The notes beneath the pieces were generated by a model. The model did no database searches. It was given only the letters and a program-made list of their open reading frames with translations, and was not told the origin of the DNA. Source: CBDCGS01 sp965216915 (GTDB lineage: Bacteria > Pseudomonadota > Alphaproteobacteria > UBA828). Taken from it: a DNA stretch of 64,000 nucleotides. The stretch covers positions 620,001 through 684,000 of the forward strand of contig CBDCGS010000011.1 of NCBI GenBank assembly GCA_965216915.1. Direction: 5' to 3'. A program made the position numbers and the translations under genes. Each line of letters opens with the position of its first letter. Position 1 is the stretch's first letter. Positions 24,259-32,223 of the stretch are shown here, piece by piece.

Positions 24259-26022
24259 GTGGGCCGTCGGTGGACCGTCACACTCGACGGCAGCGCGCTG
24301 CCTGAGCGCGCCTTGGTCGGAGGTAAGGCGTGGGGCATTGCCCACATGCTGAGCCTGGGCATGCCGGTCCCGCCGGCGTTCGTCGTGACCACGGAAGCAT
24401 GTCGGGCCTATCTCGGCGACGGCAAGCTGCCCGCGGGCCTCGCCGAGCAGCTCGAGGCCGGCATAGCGGGTCTCGAGGCGGCGACCGGGCGCATGTTCGG
24501 CGGCGCGCCGCGGCCGCTCCTCGTCTCGGTGCGCTCGGGCGCTGCCATCAGCATGCCGGGCATGATGGATACCGTGCTCAATCTCGGCATGGACGAAACA
24601 GTTGAGGGCGCGCTCGCGCAGGAGAGCGACGATGCGGCGTTCGCGCGGGACACCCATCGGCGTTTCTGCGAGATGTATGCGCGGATCGTGCTGAAAGCCG
24701 CCATCGACGCGCTGCCGCCGGAGGCCGATATCGGCACCTGGCGGGCGATCATCGCGCGAGCGGGCGCCGGCACGCTCCCGTCCACACCCGTCGAGCAATT
24801 GATCGGCGCCGTCAAAGCCGTGTTCGAGTCTTGGAACGGCCGGCGCGCCAAACGCTATCGCAAACACCATGGCATCCCCGACGACGCCGGCACCGCGGTG
24901 ACGATCCAAGCGATGGTGTTCGGCAACCTCGGCGCCGCGAGCGGCACGGGGGTCGTGTTCAGCCGCAACCCGCTCACCGGGGCGGCCGAACCGTTCGGCG
25001 AATATTTGGCGCGGGCCCAAGGCGAGGACGTGGTTTCGGGCACGCGCACACCCGCCGGTCTGGAGGCGCTGGGCGGCACGCACCCGGCTGCCTATCAGGC
25101 ATTGCTCGAGGCGGCACGCACACTCGAAACCGCGCGGCGAGACGTGCAGGACATCGAGTACACCGTGCAGGAGGGAGCACTCTACCTGCTCCAGGCGCGT
25201 GCCGCGAAGCGGTCACCCACGGCGGCGCTGCGCATCGCGGTCGACCTGGCGCACGAGGGGTTGATCACCACCGACGACGCGCTCGACCGCATCACCGCGG
25301 AGCATGCGCGCGCGGTGCTGGCTCCGCGCTTGGTCGACGGCGCCGATGCGCGTGCGACGGTGCTCGCGCATGGCGAAGGCGCCTCGCCGGGTGTCGGCAT
25401 CGGCGCGGTCGTGTTGGACGCCGACACGGCGGAGGCGCGCGCCGCGGCCGGCGAGGACGTCGTGCTCGTCCGCCCGACGACGAGCCCGGAAGACGTGCAT
25501 GGCATGATCGCCTCCCGCGCGGTGGTGACCGCGACGGGCGGATCGACGTCCCACGCCGCCGTGGTCAGCCGCGCGCTCGGCGTGCCCTGCGTGGTCGGCT
25601 GCGGCGACGCGGTCGGAGAGGCCCTCGAGGACCACCATGTGACCGTGGAGGGCCAGTCAGGCCGCGTCTTCGAGGGGGCCATGCCCTTGCGCGTTCCGCG
25701 CGCGACCGATGATCCCGTGCTGCGCGTCATCGAGCAGTGGGCGCGCGCCCGTGCGCCGCTCGCCGTCCACACGCCCGATGACGCGCCGGCGGACGCGCGC
25801 CTCGTCGACCTCGACCGGGAGACCGGCGGCGAGCTGGTAGACAACCTCCCGGCCCTCCTGCGGGGCGCCCACGGCGCCAAAGGCGGCGCCTTGGCGAGCG
25901 ATGCGGGCGTCGCCGCCGCCGTCGAGGCCGGCCTCAGGTTCATCGTGGTGCGCCAACCCTTGCCGGCGCTCATCGCGGCGTGCGCGGCGGGCCGGGCGCG
26001 CGGAACGGATGCCGCAGCATGA
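24259..26022 (+). CDS. Truncated pyruvate-phosphate-dikinase-like protein lacking the PEP/pyruvate domain
   Basis: A 587-residue protein that matches the N-terminal two thirds of pyruvate phosphate dikinase (normally about 880 residues). The ATP-grasp part has GGKAWGIAHML, LLVSVRSGAAISMPGMMDT, AVTIQAMVFGN and SGTGVVFSRNP. The swivel domain has TSPEDVHGMIAS and GGSTSHAAVV with phosphorylatable His432. After about residue 480 the PEP/pyruvate TIM barrel is absent and replaced by roughly 105 unrecognised residues. It can be expected to make phosphohistidine from ATP, but not to convert pyruvate to PEP, so another acceptor is implied. GTG 24259 has a GAGG site. Its stop overlaps the biotin-carrier start as ATGA. 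Confidence 0.88.
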   Translation: MGRRWTVTLDGSALPERALVGGKAWGIAHMLSLGMPVPPAFVVTTEACRAYLGDGKLPAGLAEQLEAGIAGLEAATGRMFGGAPRPLLVSVRSGAAISMPGMMDTVLNLGMDETVEGALAQESDDAAFARDTHRRFCEMYARIVLKAAIDALPPEADIGTWRAIIARAGAGTLPSTPVEQLIGAVKAVFESWNGRRAKRYRKHHGIPDDAGTAVTIQAMVFGNLGAASGTGVVFSRNPLTGAAEPFGEYLARAQGEDVVSGTRTPAGLEALGGTHPAAYQALLEAARTLETARRDVQDIEYTVQEGALYLLQARAAKRSPTAALRIAVDLAHEGLITTDDALDRITAEHARAVLAPRLVDGADARATVLAHGEGASPGVGIGAVVLDADTAEARAAAGEDVVLVRPTTSPEDVHGMIASRAVVTATGGSTSHAAVVSRALGVPCVVGCGDAVGEALEDHHVTVEGQSGRVFEGAMPLRVPRATDDPVLRVIEQWARARAPLAVHTPDDAPADARLVDLDRETGGELVDNLPALLRGAHGAKGGALASDAGVAAAVEAGLRFIVVRQPLPALIAACAAGRARGTDAAA

Positions 26023-26522
26023 CGATCGCCCGCAAAGACATCGAGGCGATGATCCGCCTGTTCGAGCAATCCGACTGGGATGAGCTGCGGCTCGAGGTGG
26101 ATGGCCTCAGGCTCGTGTTGTCGAACGATCCGGCCGCAGCGCCGCTCGCCGCCGCCACGTCCGCCGTGGAGCCCGCCGCGCCCGCCGCGGCGCCCACGGC
26201 TGCCGAGCCAAGGCCACGACTCGACGCCGGGTTAGCCACCGAACCGGCCGCCGAGTCGGCCGATGGCCTCGCCGAGATCACAGCGCCCAATCTCGGCACC
26301 TTCTATCGTGCGCCGAAACCCGGCGCCGCGCCCTATGTCGAGCTTGGGCAGGCCATCGCCGAGACGACCGAGGTGTGCCTGATCGAGGTGATGAAGCTCT
26401 TCACCCCGGTCAAGGCGGGGGTCAGCGGCACGCTCGCCGAAATCTGCGTCGAGGACGGCGAGATGGTCGAATTCGGCGCGCCGCTCTTTCGCGTTCGCCC
26501 GGAGGCGGCAACGACCGAGTAA
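26019..26522 (+). CDS. Biotin carboxyl carrier protein (AccB-like)
   Basis: A 167-residue carrier protein. An N-terminal helical region (MIRLFEQSDWDELRLEVDG) resembles AccB, then an Ala/Pro/Glu-rich linker of about 50 residues leads to a biotinyl domain. The biotin attachment site is EVMKLF with Lys126, and the AccB-type thumb region FYRAPKPGAAPYVELGQ is present. It carries CO2 from the biotin carboxylase (26528) to a carboxyltransferase, here presumably the protein at 27899. It overlaps the dikinase-like gene by four bases and lies five bases before the carboxylase gene. The chromosomal accBC for fatty-acid synthesis is probably elsewhere. Confidence 0.92.
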   Translation: MTIARKDIEAMIRLFEQSDWDELRLEVDGLRLVLSNDPAAAPLAAATSAVEPAAPAAAPTAAEPRPRLDAGLATEPAAESADGLAEITAPNLGTFYRAPKPGAAPYVELGQAIAETTEVCLIEVMKLFTPVKAGVSGTLAEICVEDGEMVEFGAPLFRVRPEAATTE

Positions 26523-26527
26523 GTGCG

Positions 26528-27886
26528 ATGGCGCTCAAACGGGTCTTCGTGGCCAATCGCGGTGAGATCGCCGTGCGGATCATCCGGGCGTGCCAAGCGC
26601 TCGACCTCGAGACGGTGGTCGGGGTCTCGGATGCAGACCGCGACAGCATGGCGAGCGAGCTTGCCGATCGCGCCGTCGTGCTTGGCCCGGCGCCCGCGCG
26701 GGACAGCTACCTCAACGTCGATCTGGTCGTTCACGCCGCCAAGGCAACGGGCTGCGATGGCCTCCATCCGGGCTATGGGTTCCTATCCGAGCGCGCGGCC
26801 CTCGCGCGGCTGTGCGCACGCGAGGGGATCGTGTTCGTCGGACCCGCCGCGGAGACCATCGACGCGCTCGGCGACAAGCTCATGGCGCGCGCGATCGCGA
26901 CCGAGGCGGGCGTTCCGCTGGTTCCGGGGTCGGACCACGTGAACGACGCAGCGGAGGCAAAGCGCTTCGCCGACGATGCCGGCTATCCCGTGGTGTTGAA
27001 GGCGAGCGCCGGCGGCGGCGGGCGCGGCATGAAGGTCGCGCGCTCGCCCCAGGAGATCGACGACGAGTTCGCGCGCGCGTCGGCGGAGGCCGAGGCGGCG
27101 TTCGGCGATGGTGCGCTCTATGTCGAGCGCTTCGTCGAAGATGCGCGGCACGTCGAGGTGCAGATCATGGGTGACGGCACGGGCGATGTCGTCCATTTCG
27201 GCGAGCGCGATTGCTCGGTCCAGCGACGCTTCCAGAAAGTCGTGGAGGAAGCCCCCGCTCTCGCCTTGCCCGAGCCGGCACGGCGCGCGCTTCACGATGC
27301 CGCGTGTTGCCTGGCCCGCCACCTTGACTATCGCAACGCGGGCACGGTCGAGTTCCTCTACGACATGATCCGCGGCGAGGCCTATTTCATCGAGGTCAAC
27401 GCGCGCATCCAGGTCGAGCATCCCGTGACCGAAGCGGTGACCGGCTTCGATCTGGTGCAGGAGCAGCTGCGGATCGCAGGCGGGGCGCGTCTCGCGGTCG
27501 CTCAGGAAAACATCGCGATCAGCGGCCACGCCATCGAATGCCGCATCAACGCAGAGGCGGCGGAGCGCGGGTTCGCGCCGTCCCCTGGTCGGATCGAGGC
27601 GTGGCATGCGCCCGCAGGCGAAGGCGTGCGGGTCGACAGCCATTGCCGCGCCGGCTCTGTGGTGCCTCCGTTCTACGACAGCATGATCGGCAAGCTGATC
27701 GCCTACGGGACCGATCGCGAACGGGCGATCGATCGTATGGCAGACGCACTCGCCGCATTCGAGATCACGGGGATCGAGACCAACCTGGCGTTCCAGGCGC
27801 GCCTGGTGAATCACGATGATTTCGCCGCCAACCGGGTCAACACCCGCTGGCTCGAATCCACCCTCCTGCCGACACTTTCGCACTGA
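26528..27886 (+). CDS. Biotin carboxylase subunit (AccC-like)
   Basis: A 452-residue ATP-grasp biotin carboxylase, the usual AccC length. It has the N-terminal FVANRGEIAVRIIRACQ, LHPGYGFLSE, the glycine-rich ATP loop SAGGGGRGMK, the RDCSVQRRFQKVVEEAPA segment and the EVNARIQVEHPVTE active-site sequence, all intact. It carboxylates biotin on the adjacent carrier protein with bicarbonate and ATP. The start at ATG 26528 gives the standard N-terminus. It precedes the carboxyltransferase-like gene by 12 bases, forming a compact carboxylase module within the dikinase operon. Confidence 0.94.
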   Translation: MALKRVFVANRGEIAVRIIRACQALDLETVVGVSDADRDSMASELADRAVVLGPAPARDSYLNVDLVVHAAKATGCDGLHPGYGFLSERAALARLCAREGIVFVGPAAETIDALGDKLMARAIATEAGVPLVPGSDHVNDAAEAKRFADDAGYPVVLKASAGGGGRGMKVARSPQEIDDEFARASAEAEAAFGDGALYVERFVEDARHVEVQIMGDGTGDVVHFGERDCSVQRRFQKVVEEAPALALPEPARRALHDAACCLARHLDYRNAGTVEFLYDMIRGEAYFIEVNARIQVEHPVTEAVTGFDLVQEQLRIAGGARLAVAQENIAISGHAIECRINAEAAERGFAPSPGRIEAWHAPAGEGVRVDSHCRAGSVVPPFYDSMIGKLIAYGTDRERAIDRMADALAAFEITGIETNLAFQARLVNHDDFAANRVNTRWLESTLLPTLSH

Positions 27887-27898
27887 TCGGAGTAACCG

Positions 27899-29359
27899 AT
27901 GGCGCACATCGAATTCCTCGACGAGACCATGCGCGATGGGCAGCAGAGCCTTTGGGGCATGCGCATGCAGGCCGGCATGGCGCTCCCGGTCGCGCCGCTC
28001 ATCGACCGGGTCGGCTATCGCGTGGTCGATCTCACCGGCTCCAGCCTCTTCGAGGTGCTGATCCGCCATTGCCAGGAGGACCCGTGGGAGGGCCTCGATC
28101 TTCTCGTCGCCGCCATGCCGAACAGCAAGATCCGCGGCGGCATGCGGAGCAATGCGAGCGTCACCTTCGGCGTGACGCCCGATGCGCTGATGGATGTGTG
28201 GATGCGCCAGCTGTGCGTGCACGGTTGCCGGAGCTTCTGGATCTACGACGTGCTCTTCAACATCGACAAGATGCATCGCCTCGCCAAGGTGGCGAAGGCG
28301 TATGACGCCGAGGTCGCGGGCGCGATCATGTTCACGCTGAGCCCGGTCCACACCGATGCGTACTACGCCGACAAGGCCGACAAGATCTCCGCATCGCCCG
28401 AGATCGACACCATCCTGCTCTATGACACCGCCGGCGTGCTCGATCCCGATCGCATGCGCACGCTGGTGCCGGCGATCATGGCGAAGGCGCGCGGCAAACC
28501 GATCGAGTTTCATTCGAACAACATTCTGGGCGCGTCCGGCATCGCCTATGTCGAGGCGATCAAGCTCGGCATCCGCATTCTGCACACCGCCTGCGGGCCG
28601 ATGGCGAACGGGCCCTCGGTGCCCTCCGTCGAGGTGATGGCGCGCAACATCGAGCTGATGGGACACACTCACGATCTCGACACCACGCTCCTGCCCGAGA
28701 TCGGCGGGCATTTCGAGCGCGTGGCGGCGGCGGCCGGCTTCCCGGTGGGGGTGCCGCAGGAATACGACCTCTTCTCCATCCAGCACCAAATTCCGGGCGG
28801 CATGATGGGCACGCTCAAGGCGCAATTGGTCCAGCACAAGATGGAAGACAAGCTCGACGAGGTGCTGGCGGAGACCGGTCGCGTGCGGCGCGAGCTCGGC
28901 TATCCGGGCATGGCGACCCCGTTCTCTCAGCTGGTCGGCACGCTCGCGGTGCTCAACATCGTCACCGGCGCGCGCTACTCGATCATCCCCGACGAGGTGA
29001 TCCAGTATGCCGGCGAGCACTATGGCAAGCCGGTGGCTCCCATCGATCCGGATGTGCTGGACAAGATCATGGCGGCGCCCCGCGCGAAGGAGGTGTTGGC
29101 CGCGCCGCCGGAGCAGCCGACGGTCGAGGAGCTGCGCAAGCGCTACGGGACGGAGGATGACGACGAATTGATCCTTCGGGCGCTCGTACCCGGCCCCGAT
29201 ATCGAGAAGATGCGCGCGGCCGGGCCGGTGAAACGCGACTATCCCTTGCTCTCGTCGCCCGAGTTGGAGCAAGCACGCCGGCTGATGGCGCTCTCGACCT
29301 CCAACTATGTCGAGATCAAGACCGCCGCGCTCTCGGTCTCGCTACGCCGCGCCGGCTGA
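27899..29359 (+). CDS. Atypical pyruvate-carboxylase/oxaloacetate-decarboxylase-type carboxyltransferase subunit
   Basis: A 486-residue HMGL-like TIM-barrel protein with the C-terminal conserved carboxylase domain, as in PycB and OadA but without a biotinyl domain. FLDETMRDGQQS at the N-terminus and HQIPGGMMGTL in the second domain align well with known carboxyltransferases. Two key sites differ. In place of the carbamylated lysine of I-K-D-M-A-G there is Tyr175 (LLYDTAG), and the metal-binding His-x-His is His205-Ser-Asn207. The usual metal centre is therefore altered, so pyruvate is unlikely as substrate, or the enzyme works by a changed mechanism. It overlaps the thiolase start by one base. 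Family is sure; function is open. Confidence 0.88.
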   Translation: MAHIEFLDETMRDGQQSLWGMRMQAGMALPVAPLIDRVGYRVVDLTGSSLFEVLIRHCQEDPWEGLDLLVAAMPNSKIRGGMRSNASVTFGVTPDALMDVWMRQLCVHGCRSFWIYDVLFNIDKMHRLAKVAKAYDAEVAGAIMFTLSPVHTDAYYADKADKISASPEIDTILLYDTAGVLDPDRMRTLVPAIMAKARGKPIEFHSNNILGASGIAYVEAIKLGIRILHTACGPMANGPSVPSVEVMARNIELMGHTHDLDTTLLPEIGGHFERVAAAAGFPVGVPQEYDLFSIQHQIPGGMMGTLKAQLVQHKMEDKLDEVLAETGRVRRELGYPGMATPFSQLVGTLAVLNIVTGARYSIIPDEVIQYAGEHYGKPVAPIDPDVLDKIMAAPRAKEVLAAPPEQPTVEELRKRYGTEDDDELILRALVPGPDIEKMRAAGPVKRDYPLLSSPELEQARRLMALSTSNYVEIKTAALSVSLRRAG

Positions 29360-30528
29360 TGCCCCGCGCGCTGATCGTCGATGTCGTCCGCACGCCCTTC
29401 GCCAAGGGGCGCGAAGGCGGCGCGCTGTGCGCGGTCCATCCCGTCGACCTCCTCGCCAAAACGCTGCAGGCCTTGGTCGCGCGCGCCGGCATCGACCCGG
29501 CAGCCGTCGACGACGTGATCACCGGTTGCGTCATCCAGGTCGGCGAGCAGGCGGCCAATATCGGCCGGCAAGCCTGGCTCGCCGCAGGCTTTCCCGAGAC
29601 CGTGCCCGCCGTGACGATCGACCGCAAATGCGGCTCGGCGCAGCAGGCAATGGATTTCGCGGCGCAGGGCGTGATCGCCGGCGCCTACGATCTGGTGATC
29701 GCCTGCGGTGTCGAGATGATGAGCCGCGTCCAGATGCGCAGCAATCGGCTCGGCAAGGACAATCTCGGGCCGATGCACCACGCCCGCTATCCGAATGGCT
29801 TGGTGCACCAGGGCATCTCGGCCGAGTTGATCGCCGCGCGCTGGGAGCTTTCGCGGGAAGCCCTCGACGCCTATGCGCTACGGTCCCACCAACGCGCCGC
29901 CGCAGCGGAGGACCGCGGCGCGTTCGTGCGCGACATCGTGCCGATCGGTGACGTTACGCGCGACGAGGGCATTCGGCGGGACAGCACGGCCGCACGCTTG
30001 GCTGCGCTCAAACCCGCCTTCGAAGAGCCCGCGATCGCCGAGCGGTTCCCCGAGATCACCTGGTCCGTGACCGCGGGCAACGCGAGCCAAGTCACGGATG
30101 GCGCGTCGGCGGTGCTCATCGCCTCGGAAGACACCGCGCGCCGTCTCGGCCTCGCCCCGCGCGCGGCCATCGGCCACTTTGCGGTCGCGGGCGACGATCC
30201 GCTCTTGATGCTCACCGGCATCATGCCCGCTAGCAGGAAGCTCATGGCTCGGAGCGGCCGCCAGCTCCACGAGATCGATCGCTTTGAGGTCAACGAGGCC
30301 TTTGCCTCGGTCGTGCTCGCCTGGGCCAAGGAACTCGACGTCGACCTCGACCGCGTGAACGTCGACGGCGGCGCGATCGCGTTCGGCCACCCGGTCGGCG
30401 CCTCCGGCGGGCGCCTCACCGCCAACCTCATCGGCGCGCTCGAGGCGACGGGCGGCCGTCTCGGTCTCCAGGCGATGTGCGAGAGCGGCGGCATGGCCAA
30501 CGCCACCCTCGTCGAGCGGCTCTCCTGA
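29359..30528 (+). CDS. Thiolase (acetyl-CoA acyltransferase)
   Basis: A 389-residue thiolase with nucleophile Cys91 in DRKCGSAQQA, the catalytic His in GHPVGASGG and the second cysteine in MCESGGMANA, so all catalytic residues are present. Degradative thiolases cleave 3-ketoacyl-CoA to acetyl-CoA and a shortened acyl-CoA; the synthetic type runs the reverse. Placed at the end of the carboxylase operon, it fits cleavage of a beta-keto-acyl-CoA made by carboxylation and CoA ligation upstream. Ten bases separate its stop from the convergent SDR gene. Confidence 0.93.
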   Translation: MPRALIVDVVRTPFAKGREGGALCAVHPVDLLAKTLQALVARAGIDPAAVDDVITGCVIQVGEQAANIGRQAWLAAGFPETVPAVTIDRKCGSAQQAMDFAAQGVIAGAYDLVIACGVEMMSRVQMRSNRLGKDNLGPMHHARYPNGLVHQGISAELIAARWELSREALDAYALRSHQRAAAAEDRGAFVRDIVPIGDVTRDEGIRRDSTAARLAALKPAFEEPAIAERFPEITWSVTAGNASQVTDGASAVLIASEDTARRLGLAPRAAIGHFAVAGDDPLLMLTGIMPASRKLMARSGRQLHEIDRFEVNEAFASVVLAWAKELDVDLDRVNVDGGAIAFGHPVGASGGRLTANLIGALEATGGRLGLQAMCESGGMANATLVERLS

Positions 30529-30537
30529 TCTGCCCCG

Positions 30538-31278
30538 TCAGGCCGCGAGGAAGTGGCCGCCATTGACGAAGATGACCTGTCCCTGGATGTACTCCGCTTG
30601 CGGGCTCGCGAGGAAGCGAATCAGGTTCGTGTAGTCCTCGTCCTTTACGCCGCGGCCGCTCGGGTTGGCCGCGGCCGCGTGCTTGACCAGCTCGCTGGTC
30701 TGATCCCCGAAGAGCGTCCTGACCGCGTCGGTCTCGACGAGGCCGGGCGCGACGCTGTTGATGCGCACACCAAGCGGCGCCAGCTCGCTCGCGAGATAAC
30801 GCACGAGCGACTCCGCGAGCGACTTGGCGATGCCGATGGCGGCGTAGTTGGGCACCACCGTGCGTCCACCGCGGCTCGTGAGAAAGAACACCGTGCTGCC
30901 GGGGCGCAACAGCGGTCGCGCGGCTTGCACGAGATAGAGAAGCGCGGTGCCGTTGAGATTGACGGCCGCGGTGAAAGCGTGCGGATCGCAGTCGAGCGCG
31001 GGCTGCGGCAACGCGCGGACCGCGCAATGAACGAGCTGGTCGAGCTGCGCGCATTGCGCTGCGACCGCGGCGAGCACGGCGGCCGCCCCCTCGGGCGTGC
31101 CGACGTCACGCTTGATGAGGTGGCAGCGCGCGCCGGCCTCCCGCACCATCGCCGCCGCCTCGTGGGCCGCGCCATCGTCGCCGTGATAGTTGAGAAAGAC
31201 ATCGGCGTTGGGCTCGGCAAAGGCAAGCGCGATCGCGCGGCCGATGCCCTTGGTGCCACCGGTGACCAGGATCGCCAT
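30538..31278 (-). CDS. SDR family reductase resembling enoyl reductase FabL
   Basis: A 246-residue short-chain dehydrogenase with the cofactor loop TGGTKGIG. The catalytic pair is Tyr145 and Lys152 (YAAIGIAK), a Tyr-x6-Lys spacing characteristic of enoyl-ACP reductases FabI and FabL rather than the Tyr-x3-Lys of ordinary SDRs. The C-terminal part (ETDAVRTLFG, SGRGVKDEDY, GQVIFVNGGHFL) aligns by eye with FabL of Bacillus. It may reduce an enoyl-thioester or act as a related carbonyl reductase. It lies eight bases after the GntR gene on the same strand and is probably cotranscribed with it. Confidence 0.88.
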   Translation of the reverse strand: MAILVTGGTKGIGRAIALAFAEPNADVFLNYHGDDGAAHEAAAMVREAGARCHLIKRDVGTPEGAAAVLAAVAAQCAQLDQLVHCAVRALPQPALDCDPHAFTAAVNLNGTALLYLVQAARPLLRPGSTVFFLTSRGGRTVVPNYAAIGIAKSLAESLVRYLASELAPLGVRINSVAPGLVETDAVRTLFGDQTSELVKHAAAANPSGRGVKDEDYTNLIRFLASPQAEYIQGQVIFVNGGHFLAA

Positions 31279-31286
31279 GGCGCCCC

Positions 31287-32000
31287 CTAAAGCTCGCTCG
31301 CGAACACGTCGTCCGAAAGGCGTTCGATGCTGAGCCGCGTCCGCCGGATGTGCTGCTGCATCGCGCGCTCGGCCTTTTGTGGCTTGGACGCGAGGATATG
31401 CTCGGCTAACGTCTCGTACTCCTGGAACTGGCGTTCGCGATCGCTCTCCGTGAGATGTTGTTGAAATTGCATCCGGAGCAGGTGGATCTGCATCACGGGG
31501 ACGAAGCGGGAAAGCTCGCGGTTGCCGCCAATCGACACCAGGTTTTCGTAGAACTGCGCGCGCTCATCGAGAAACGCGGCCGAGTCGCTGCGGTTGCGGA
31601 AGCTGAGGAGGCGCTCCAGCGCCTCGACGAAGCGCGCACGGTTGCCGTCGCGCTCGATCTGCTCGGCGGCAAGGCGTGCGGCGAGGCCGGTCAGATGCTC
31701 CTGGATCACCAAGATGTCGTGCACCTCGCGCCGCGAGAGCTTGCGGATATACGCGCCCCGGTGCGGCACCAAGCTCACCAGGCCCTCTGCCGCCAAACGC
31801 TTGAGCGCCTCGCGGACCGGCCCCCGGCTCACCTTGAGCTCTTGGGTCAGGTCGGCCTCGATCAAGCGTTGACCGGGCACGTAGCGTCCCGTCTTGACGC
31901 CCTCGATCAGCGCGCGAACCACCTGATCCGGCGAGCTCGTGCCGTTCGGCGCAGCCGTGCCCGCGCCGGCCTCAAGCGCTCCGAGTGCCTGACGTGCCAT
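31287..32000 (-). CDS. GntR family transcriptional regulator (FCD/FadR subfamily)
   Basis: A regulator with a winged helix-turn-helix in the N-terminal half (PGQRLIEADLTQELKVSRGP then VREALKRLAAEGL) and an all-helical FCD-type ligand domain (DILVIQEHLTGLAARLAAEQ, later HLLRM and AMQQHIRRTR). FCD regulators sense organic acids or CoA esters. The frame is open to an ATG at 32045, but that codon lies inside the palindrome TTGTCATACAA. The ATG at 32000, preceded by GGGCGGAAGCGG, is the more likely start (237 residues); ATG 32024 is a third option. It is divergent from the hydroxyacyl-CoA dehydrogenase gene. Sites in its promoter suggest autoregulation and control of the whole catabolic region. 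Confidence 0.9.
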   Translation of the reverse strand: MARQALGALEAGAGTAAPNGTSSPDQVVRALIEGVKTGRYVPGQRLIEADLTQELKVSRGPVREALKRLAAEGLVSLVPHRGAYIRKLSRREVHDILVIQEHLTGLAARLAAEQIERDGNRARFVEALERLLSFRNRSDSAAFLDERAQFYENLVSIGGNRELSRFVPVMQIHLLRMQFQQHLTESDRERQFQEYETLAEHILASKPQKAERAMQQHIRRTRLSIERLSDDVFASEL

Positions 32001-32038
32001 CCTACCGCTTCCGCCCTCGACCATATCGAGGCGCAATC

Positions 32039-32049
32039 TTGTCATACAA
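32039..32049. promoter_or_regulatory. Putative GntR/FCD operator 3 (TTGTCATACAA)
   Basis: TTGTCATACAA matches TTGTnnnACAA and continues with AATCGTCAATCA, nearly the same as the site upstream of the Liv-type operon at 18800. It lies in the divergent promoter between the GntR gene and the 3-hydroxyacyl-CoA dehydrogenase gene, the classical place for an autoregulatory operator. Confidence 0.65.
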
Positions 32050-32052
32050 AAT

Positions 32053-32073
32053 CGTCAATCACGCTGATTGACG
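32053..32073. promoter_or_regulatory. Perfect 9-bp inverted repeat in GntR divergent promoter
   Basis: CGTCAATCA and TGATTGACG are separated by CGC, forming a perfect dyad three bases to the right of the TTGTCATACAA site. Its right arm covers the -35 hexamer TTGACG of a likely promoter for the rightward operon, so protein bound here would block transcription. It may be a second site for the GntR protein or for another regulator. Confidence 0.55.
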
Positions 32074-32095
32074 GGTGCGGGGCTGTCAATACTAT
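32068..32095 (+). promoter_or_regulatory. Putative sigma-70 promoter for the 3-hydroxyacyl-CoA dehydrogenase operon
   Basis: TTGACG (32068-32073) and TACTAT (32090-32095) are separated by 16 bases, a good housekeeping-type promoter, 129 bases before the ATG at 32224. The -35 overlaps the 9-bp inverted repeat. Confidence 0.5.
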
Positions 32096-32223
32096 TCAGG
32101 CGGTCTCGGGCGCGCCGCCGGCGCACCGGACCAAGCAATGTGCATGGGTGCGGGCCAAGGGCTCGCCATGCCGATCGAGCGGGTGGTCCACTGAACGACA
32201 CACGGACGAAGGGACGTCAGGGC

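Noticed and set aside
26783..29272. An open frame of more than 800 codons on the minus strand opposite the biotin carboxylase and carboxyltransferase genes.
   Set aside because: It mirrors the third-position GC bias of the real plus-strand genes, has no recognisable domain and is rich in repetitive charged residues. It is a shadow frame.
24259..29359. Ordinary gluconeogenic PPDK plus two-subunit pyruvate carboxylase.
   Set aside because: The PPDK lacks its PEP/pyruvate domain and the carboxyltransferase lacks the carbamylated lysine and second histidine, so this simple reading does not fit; not fully excluded.
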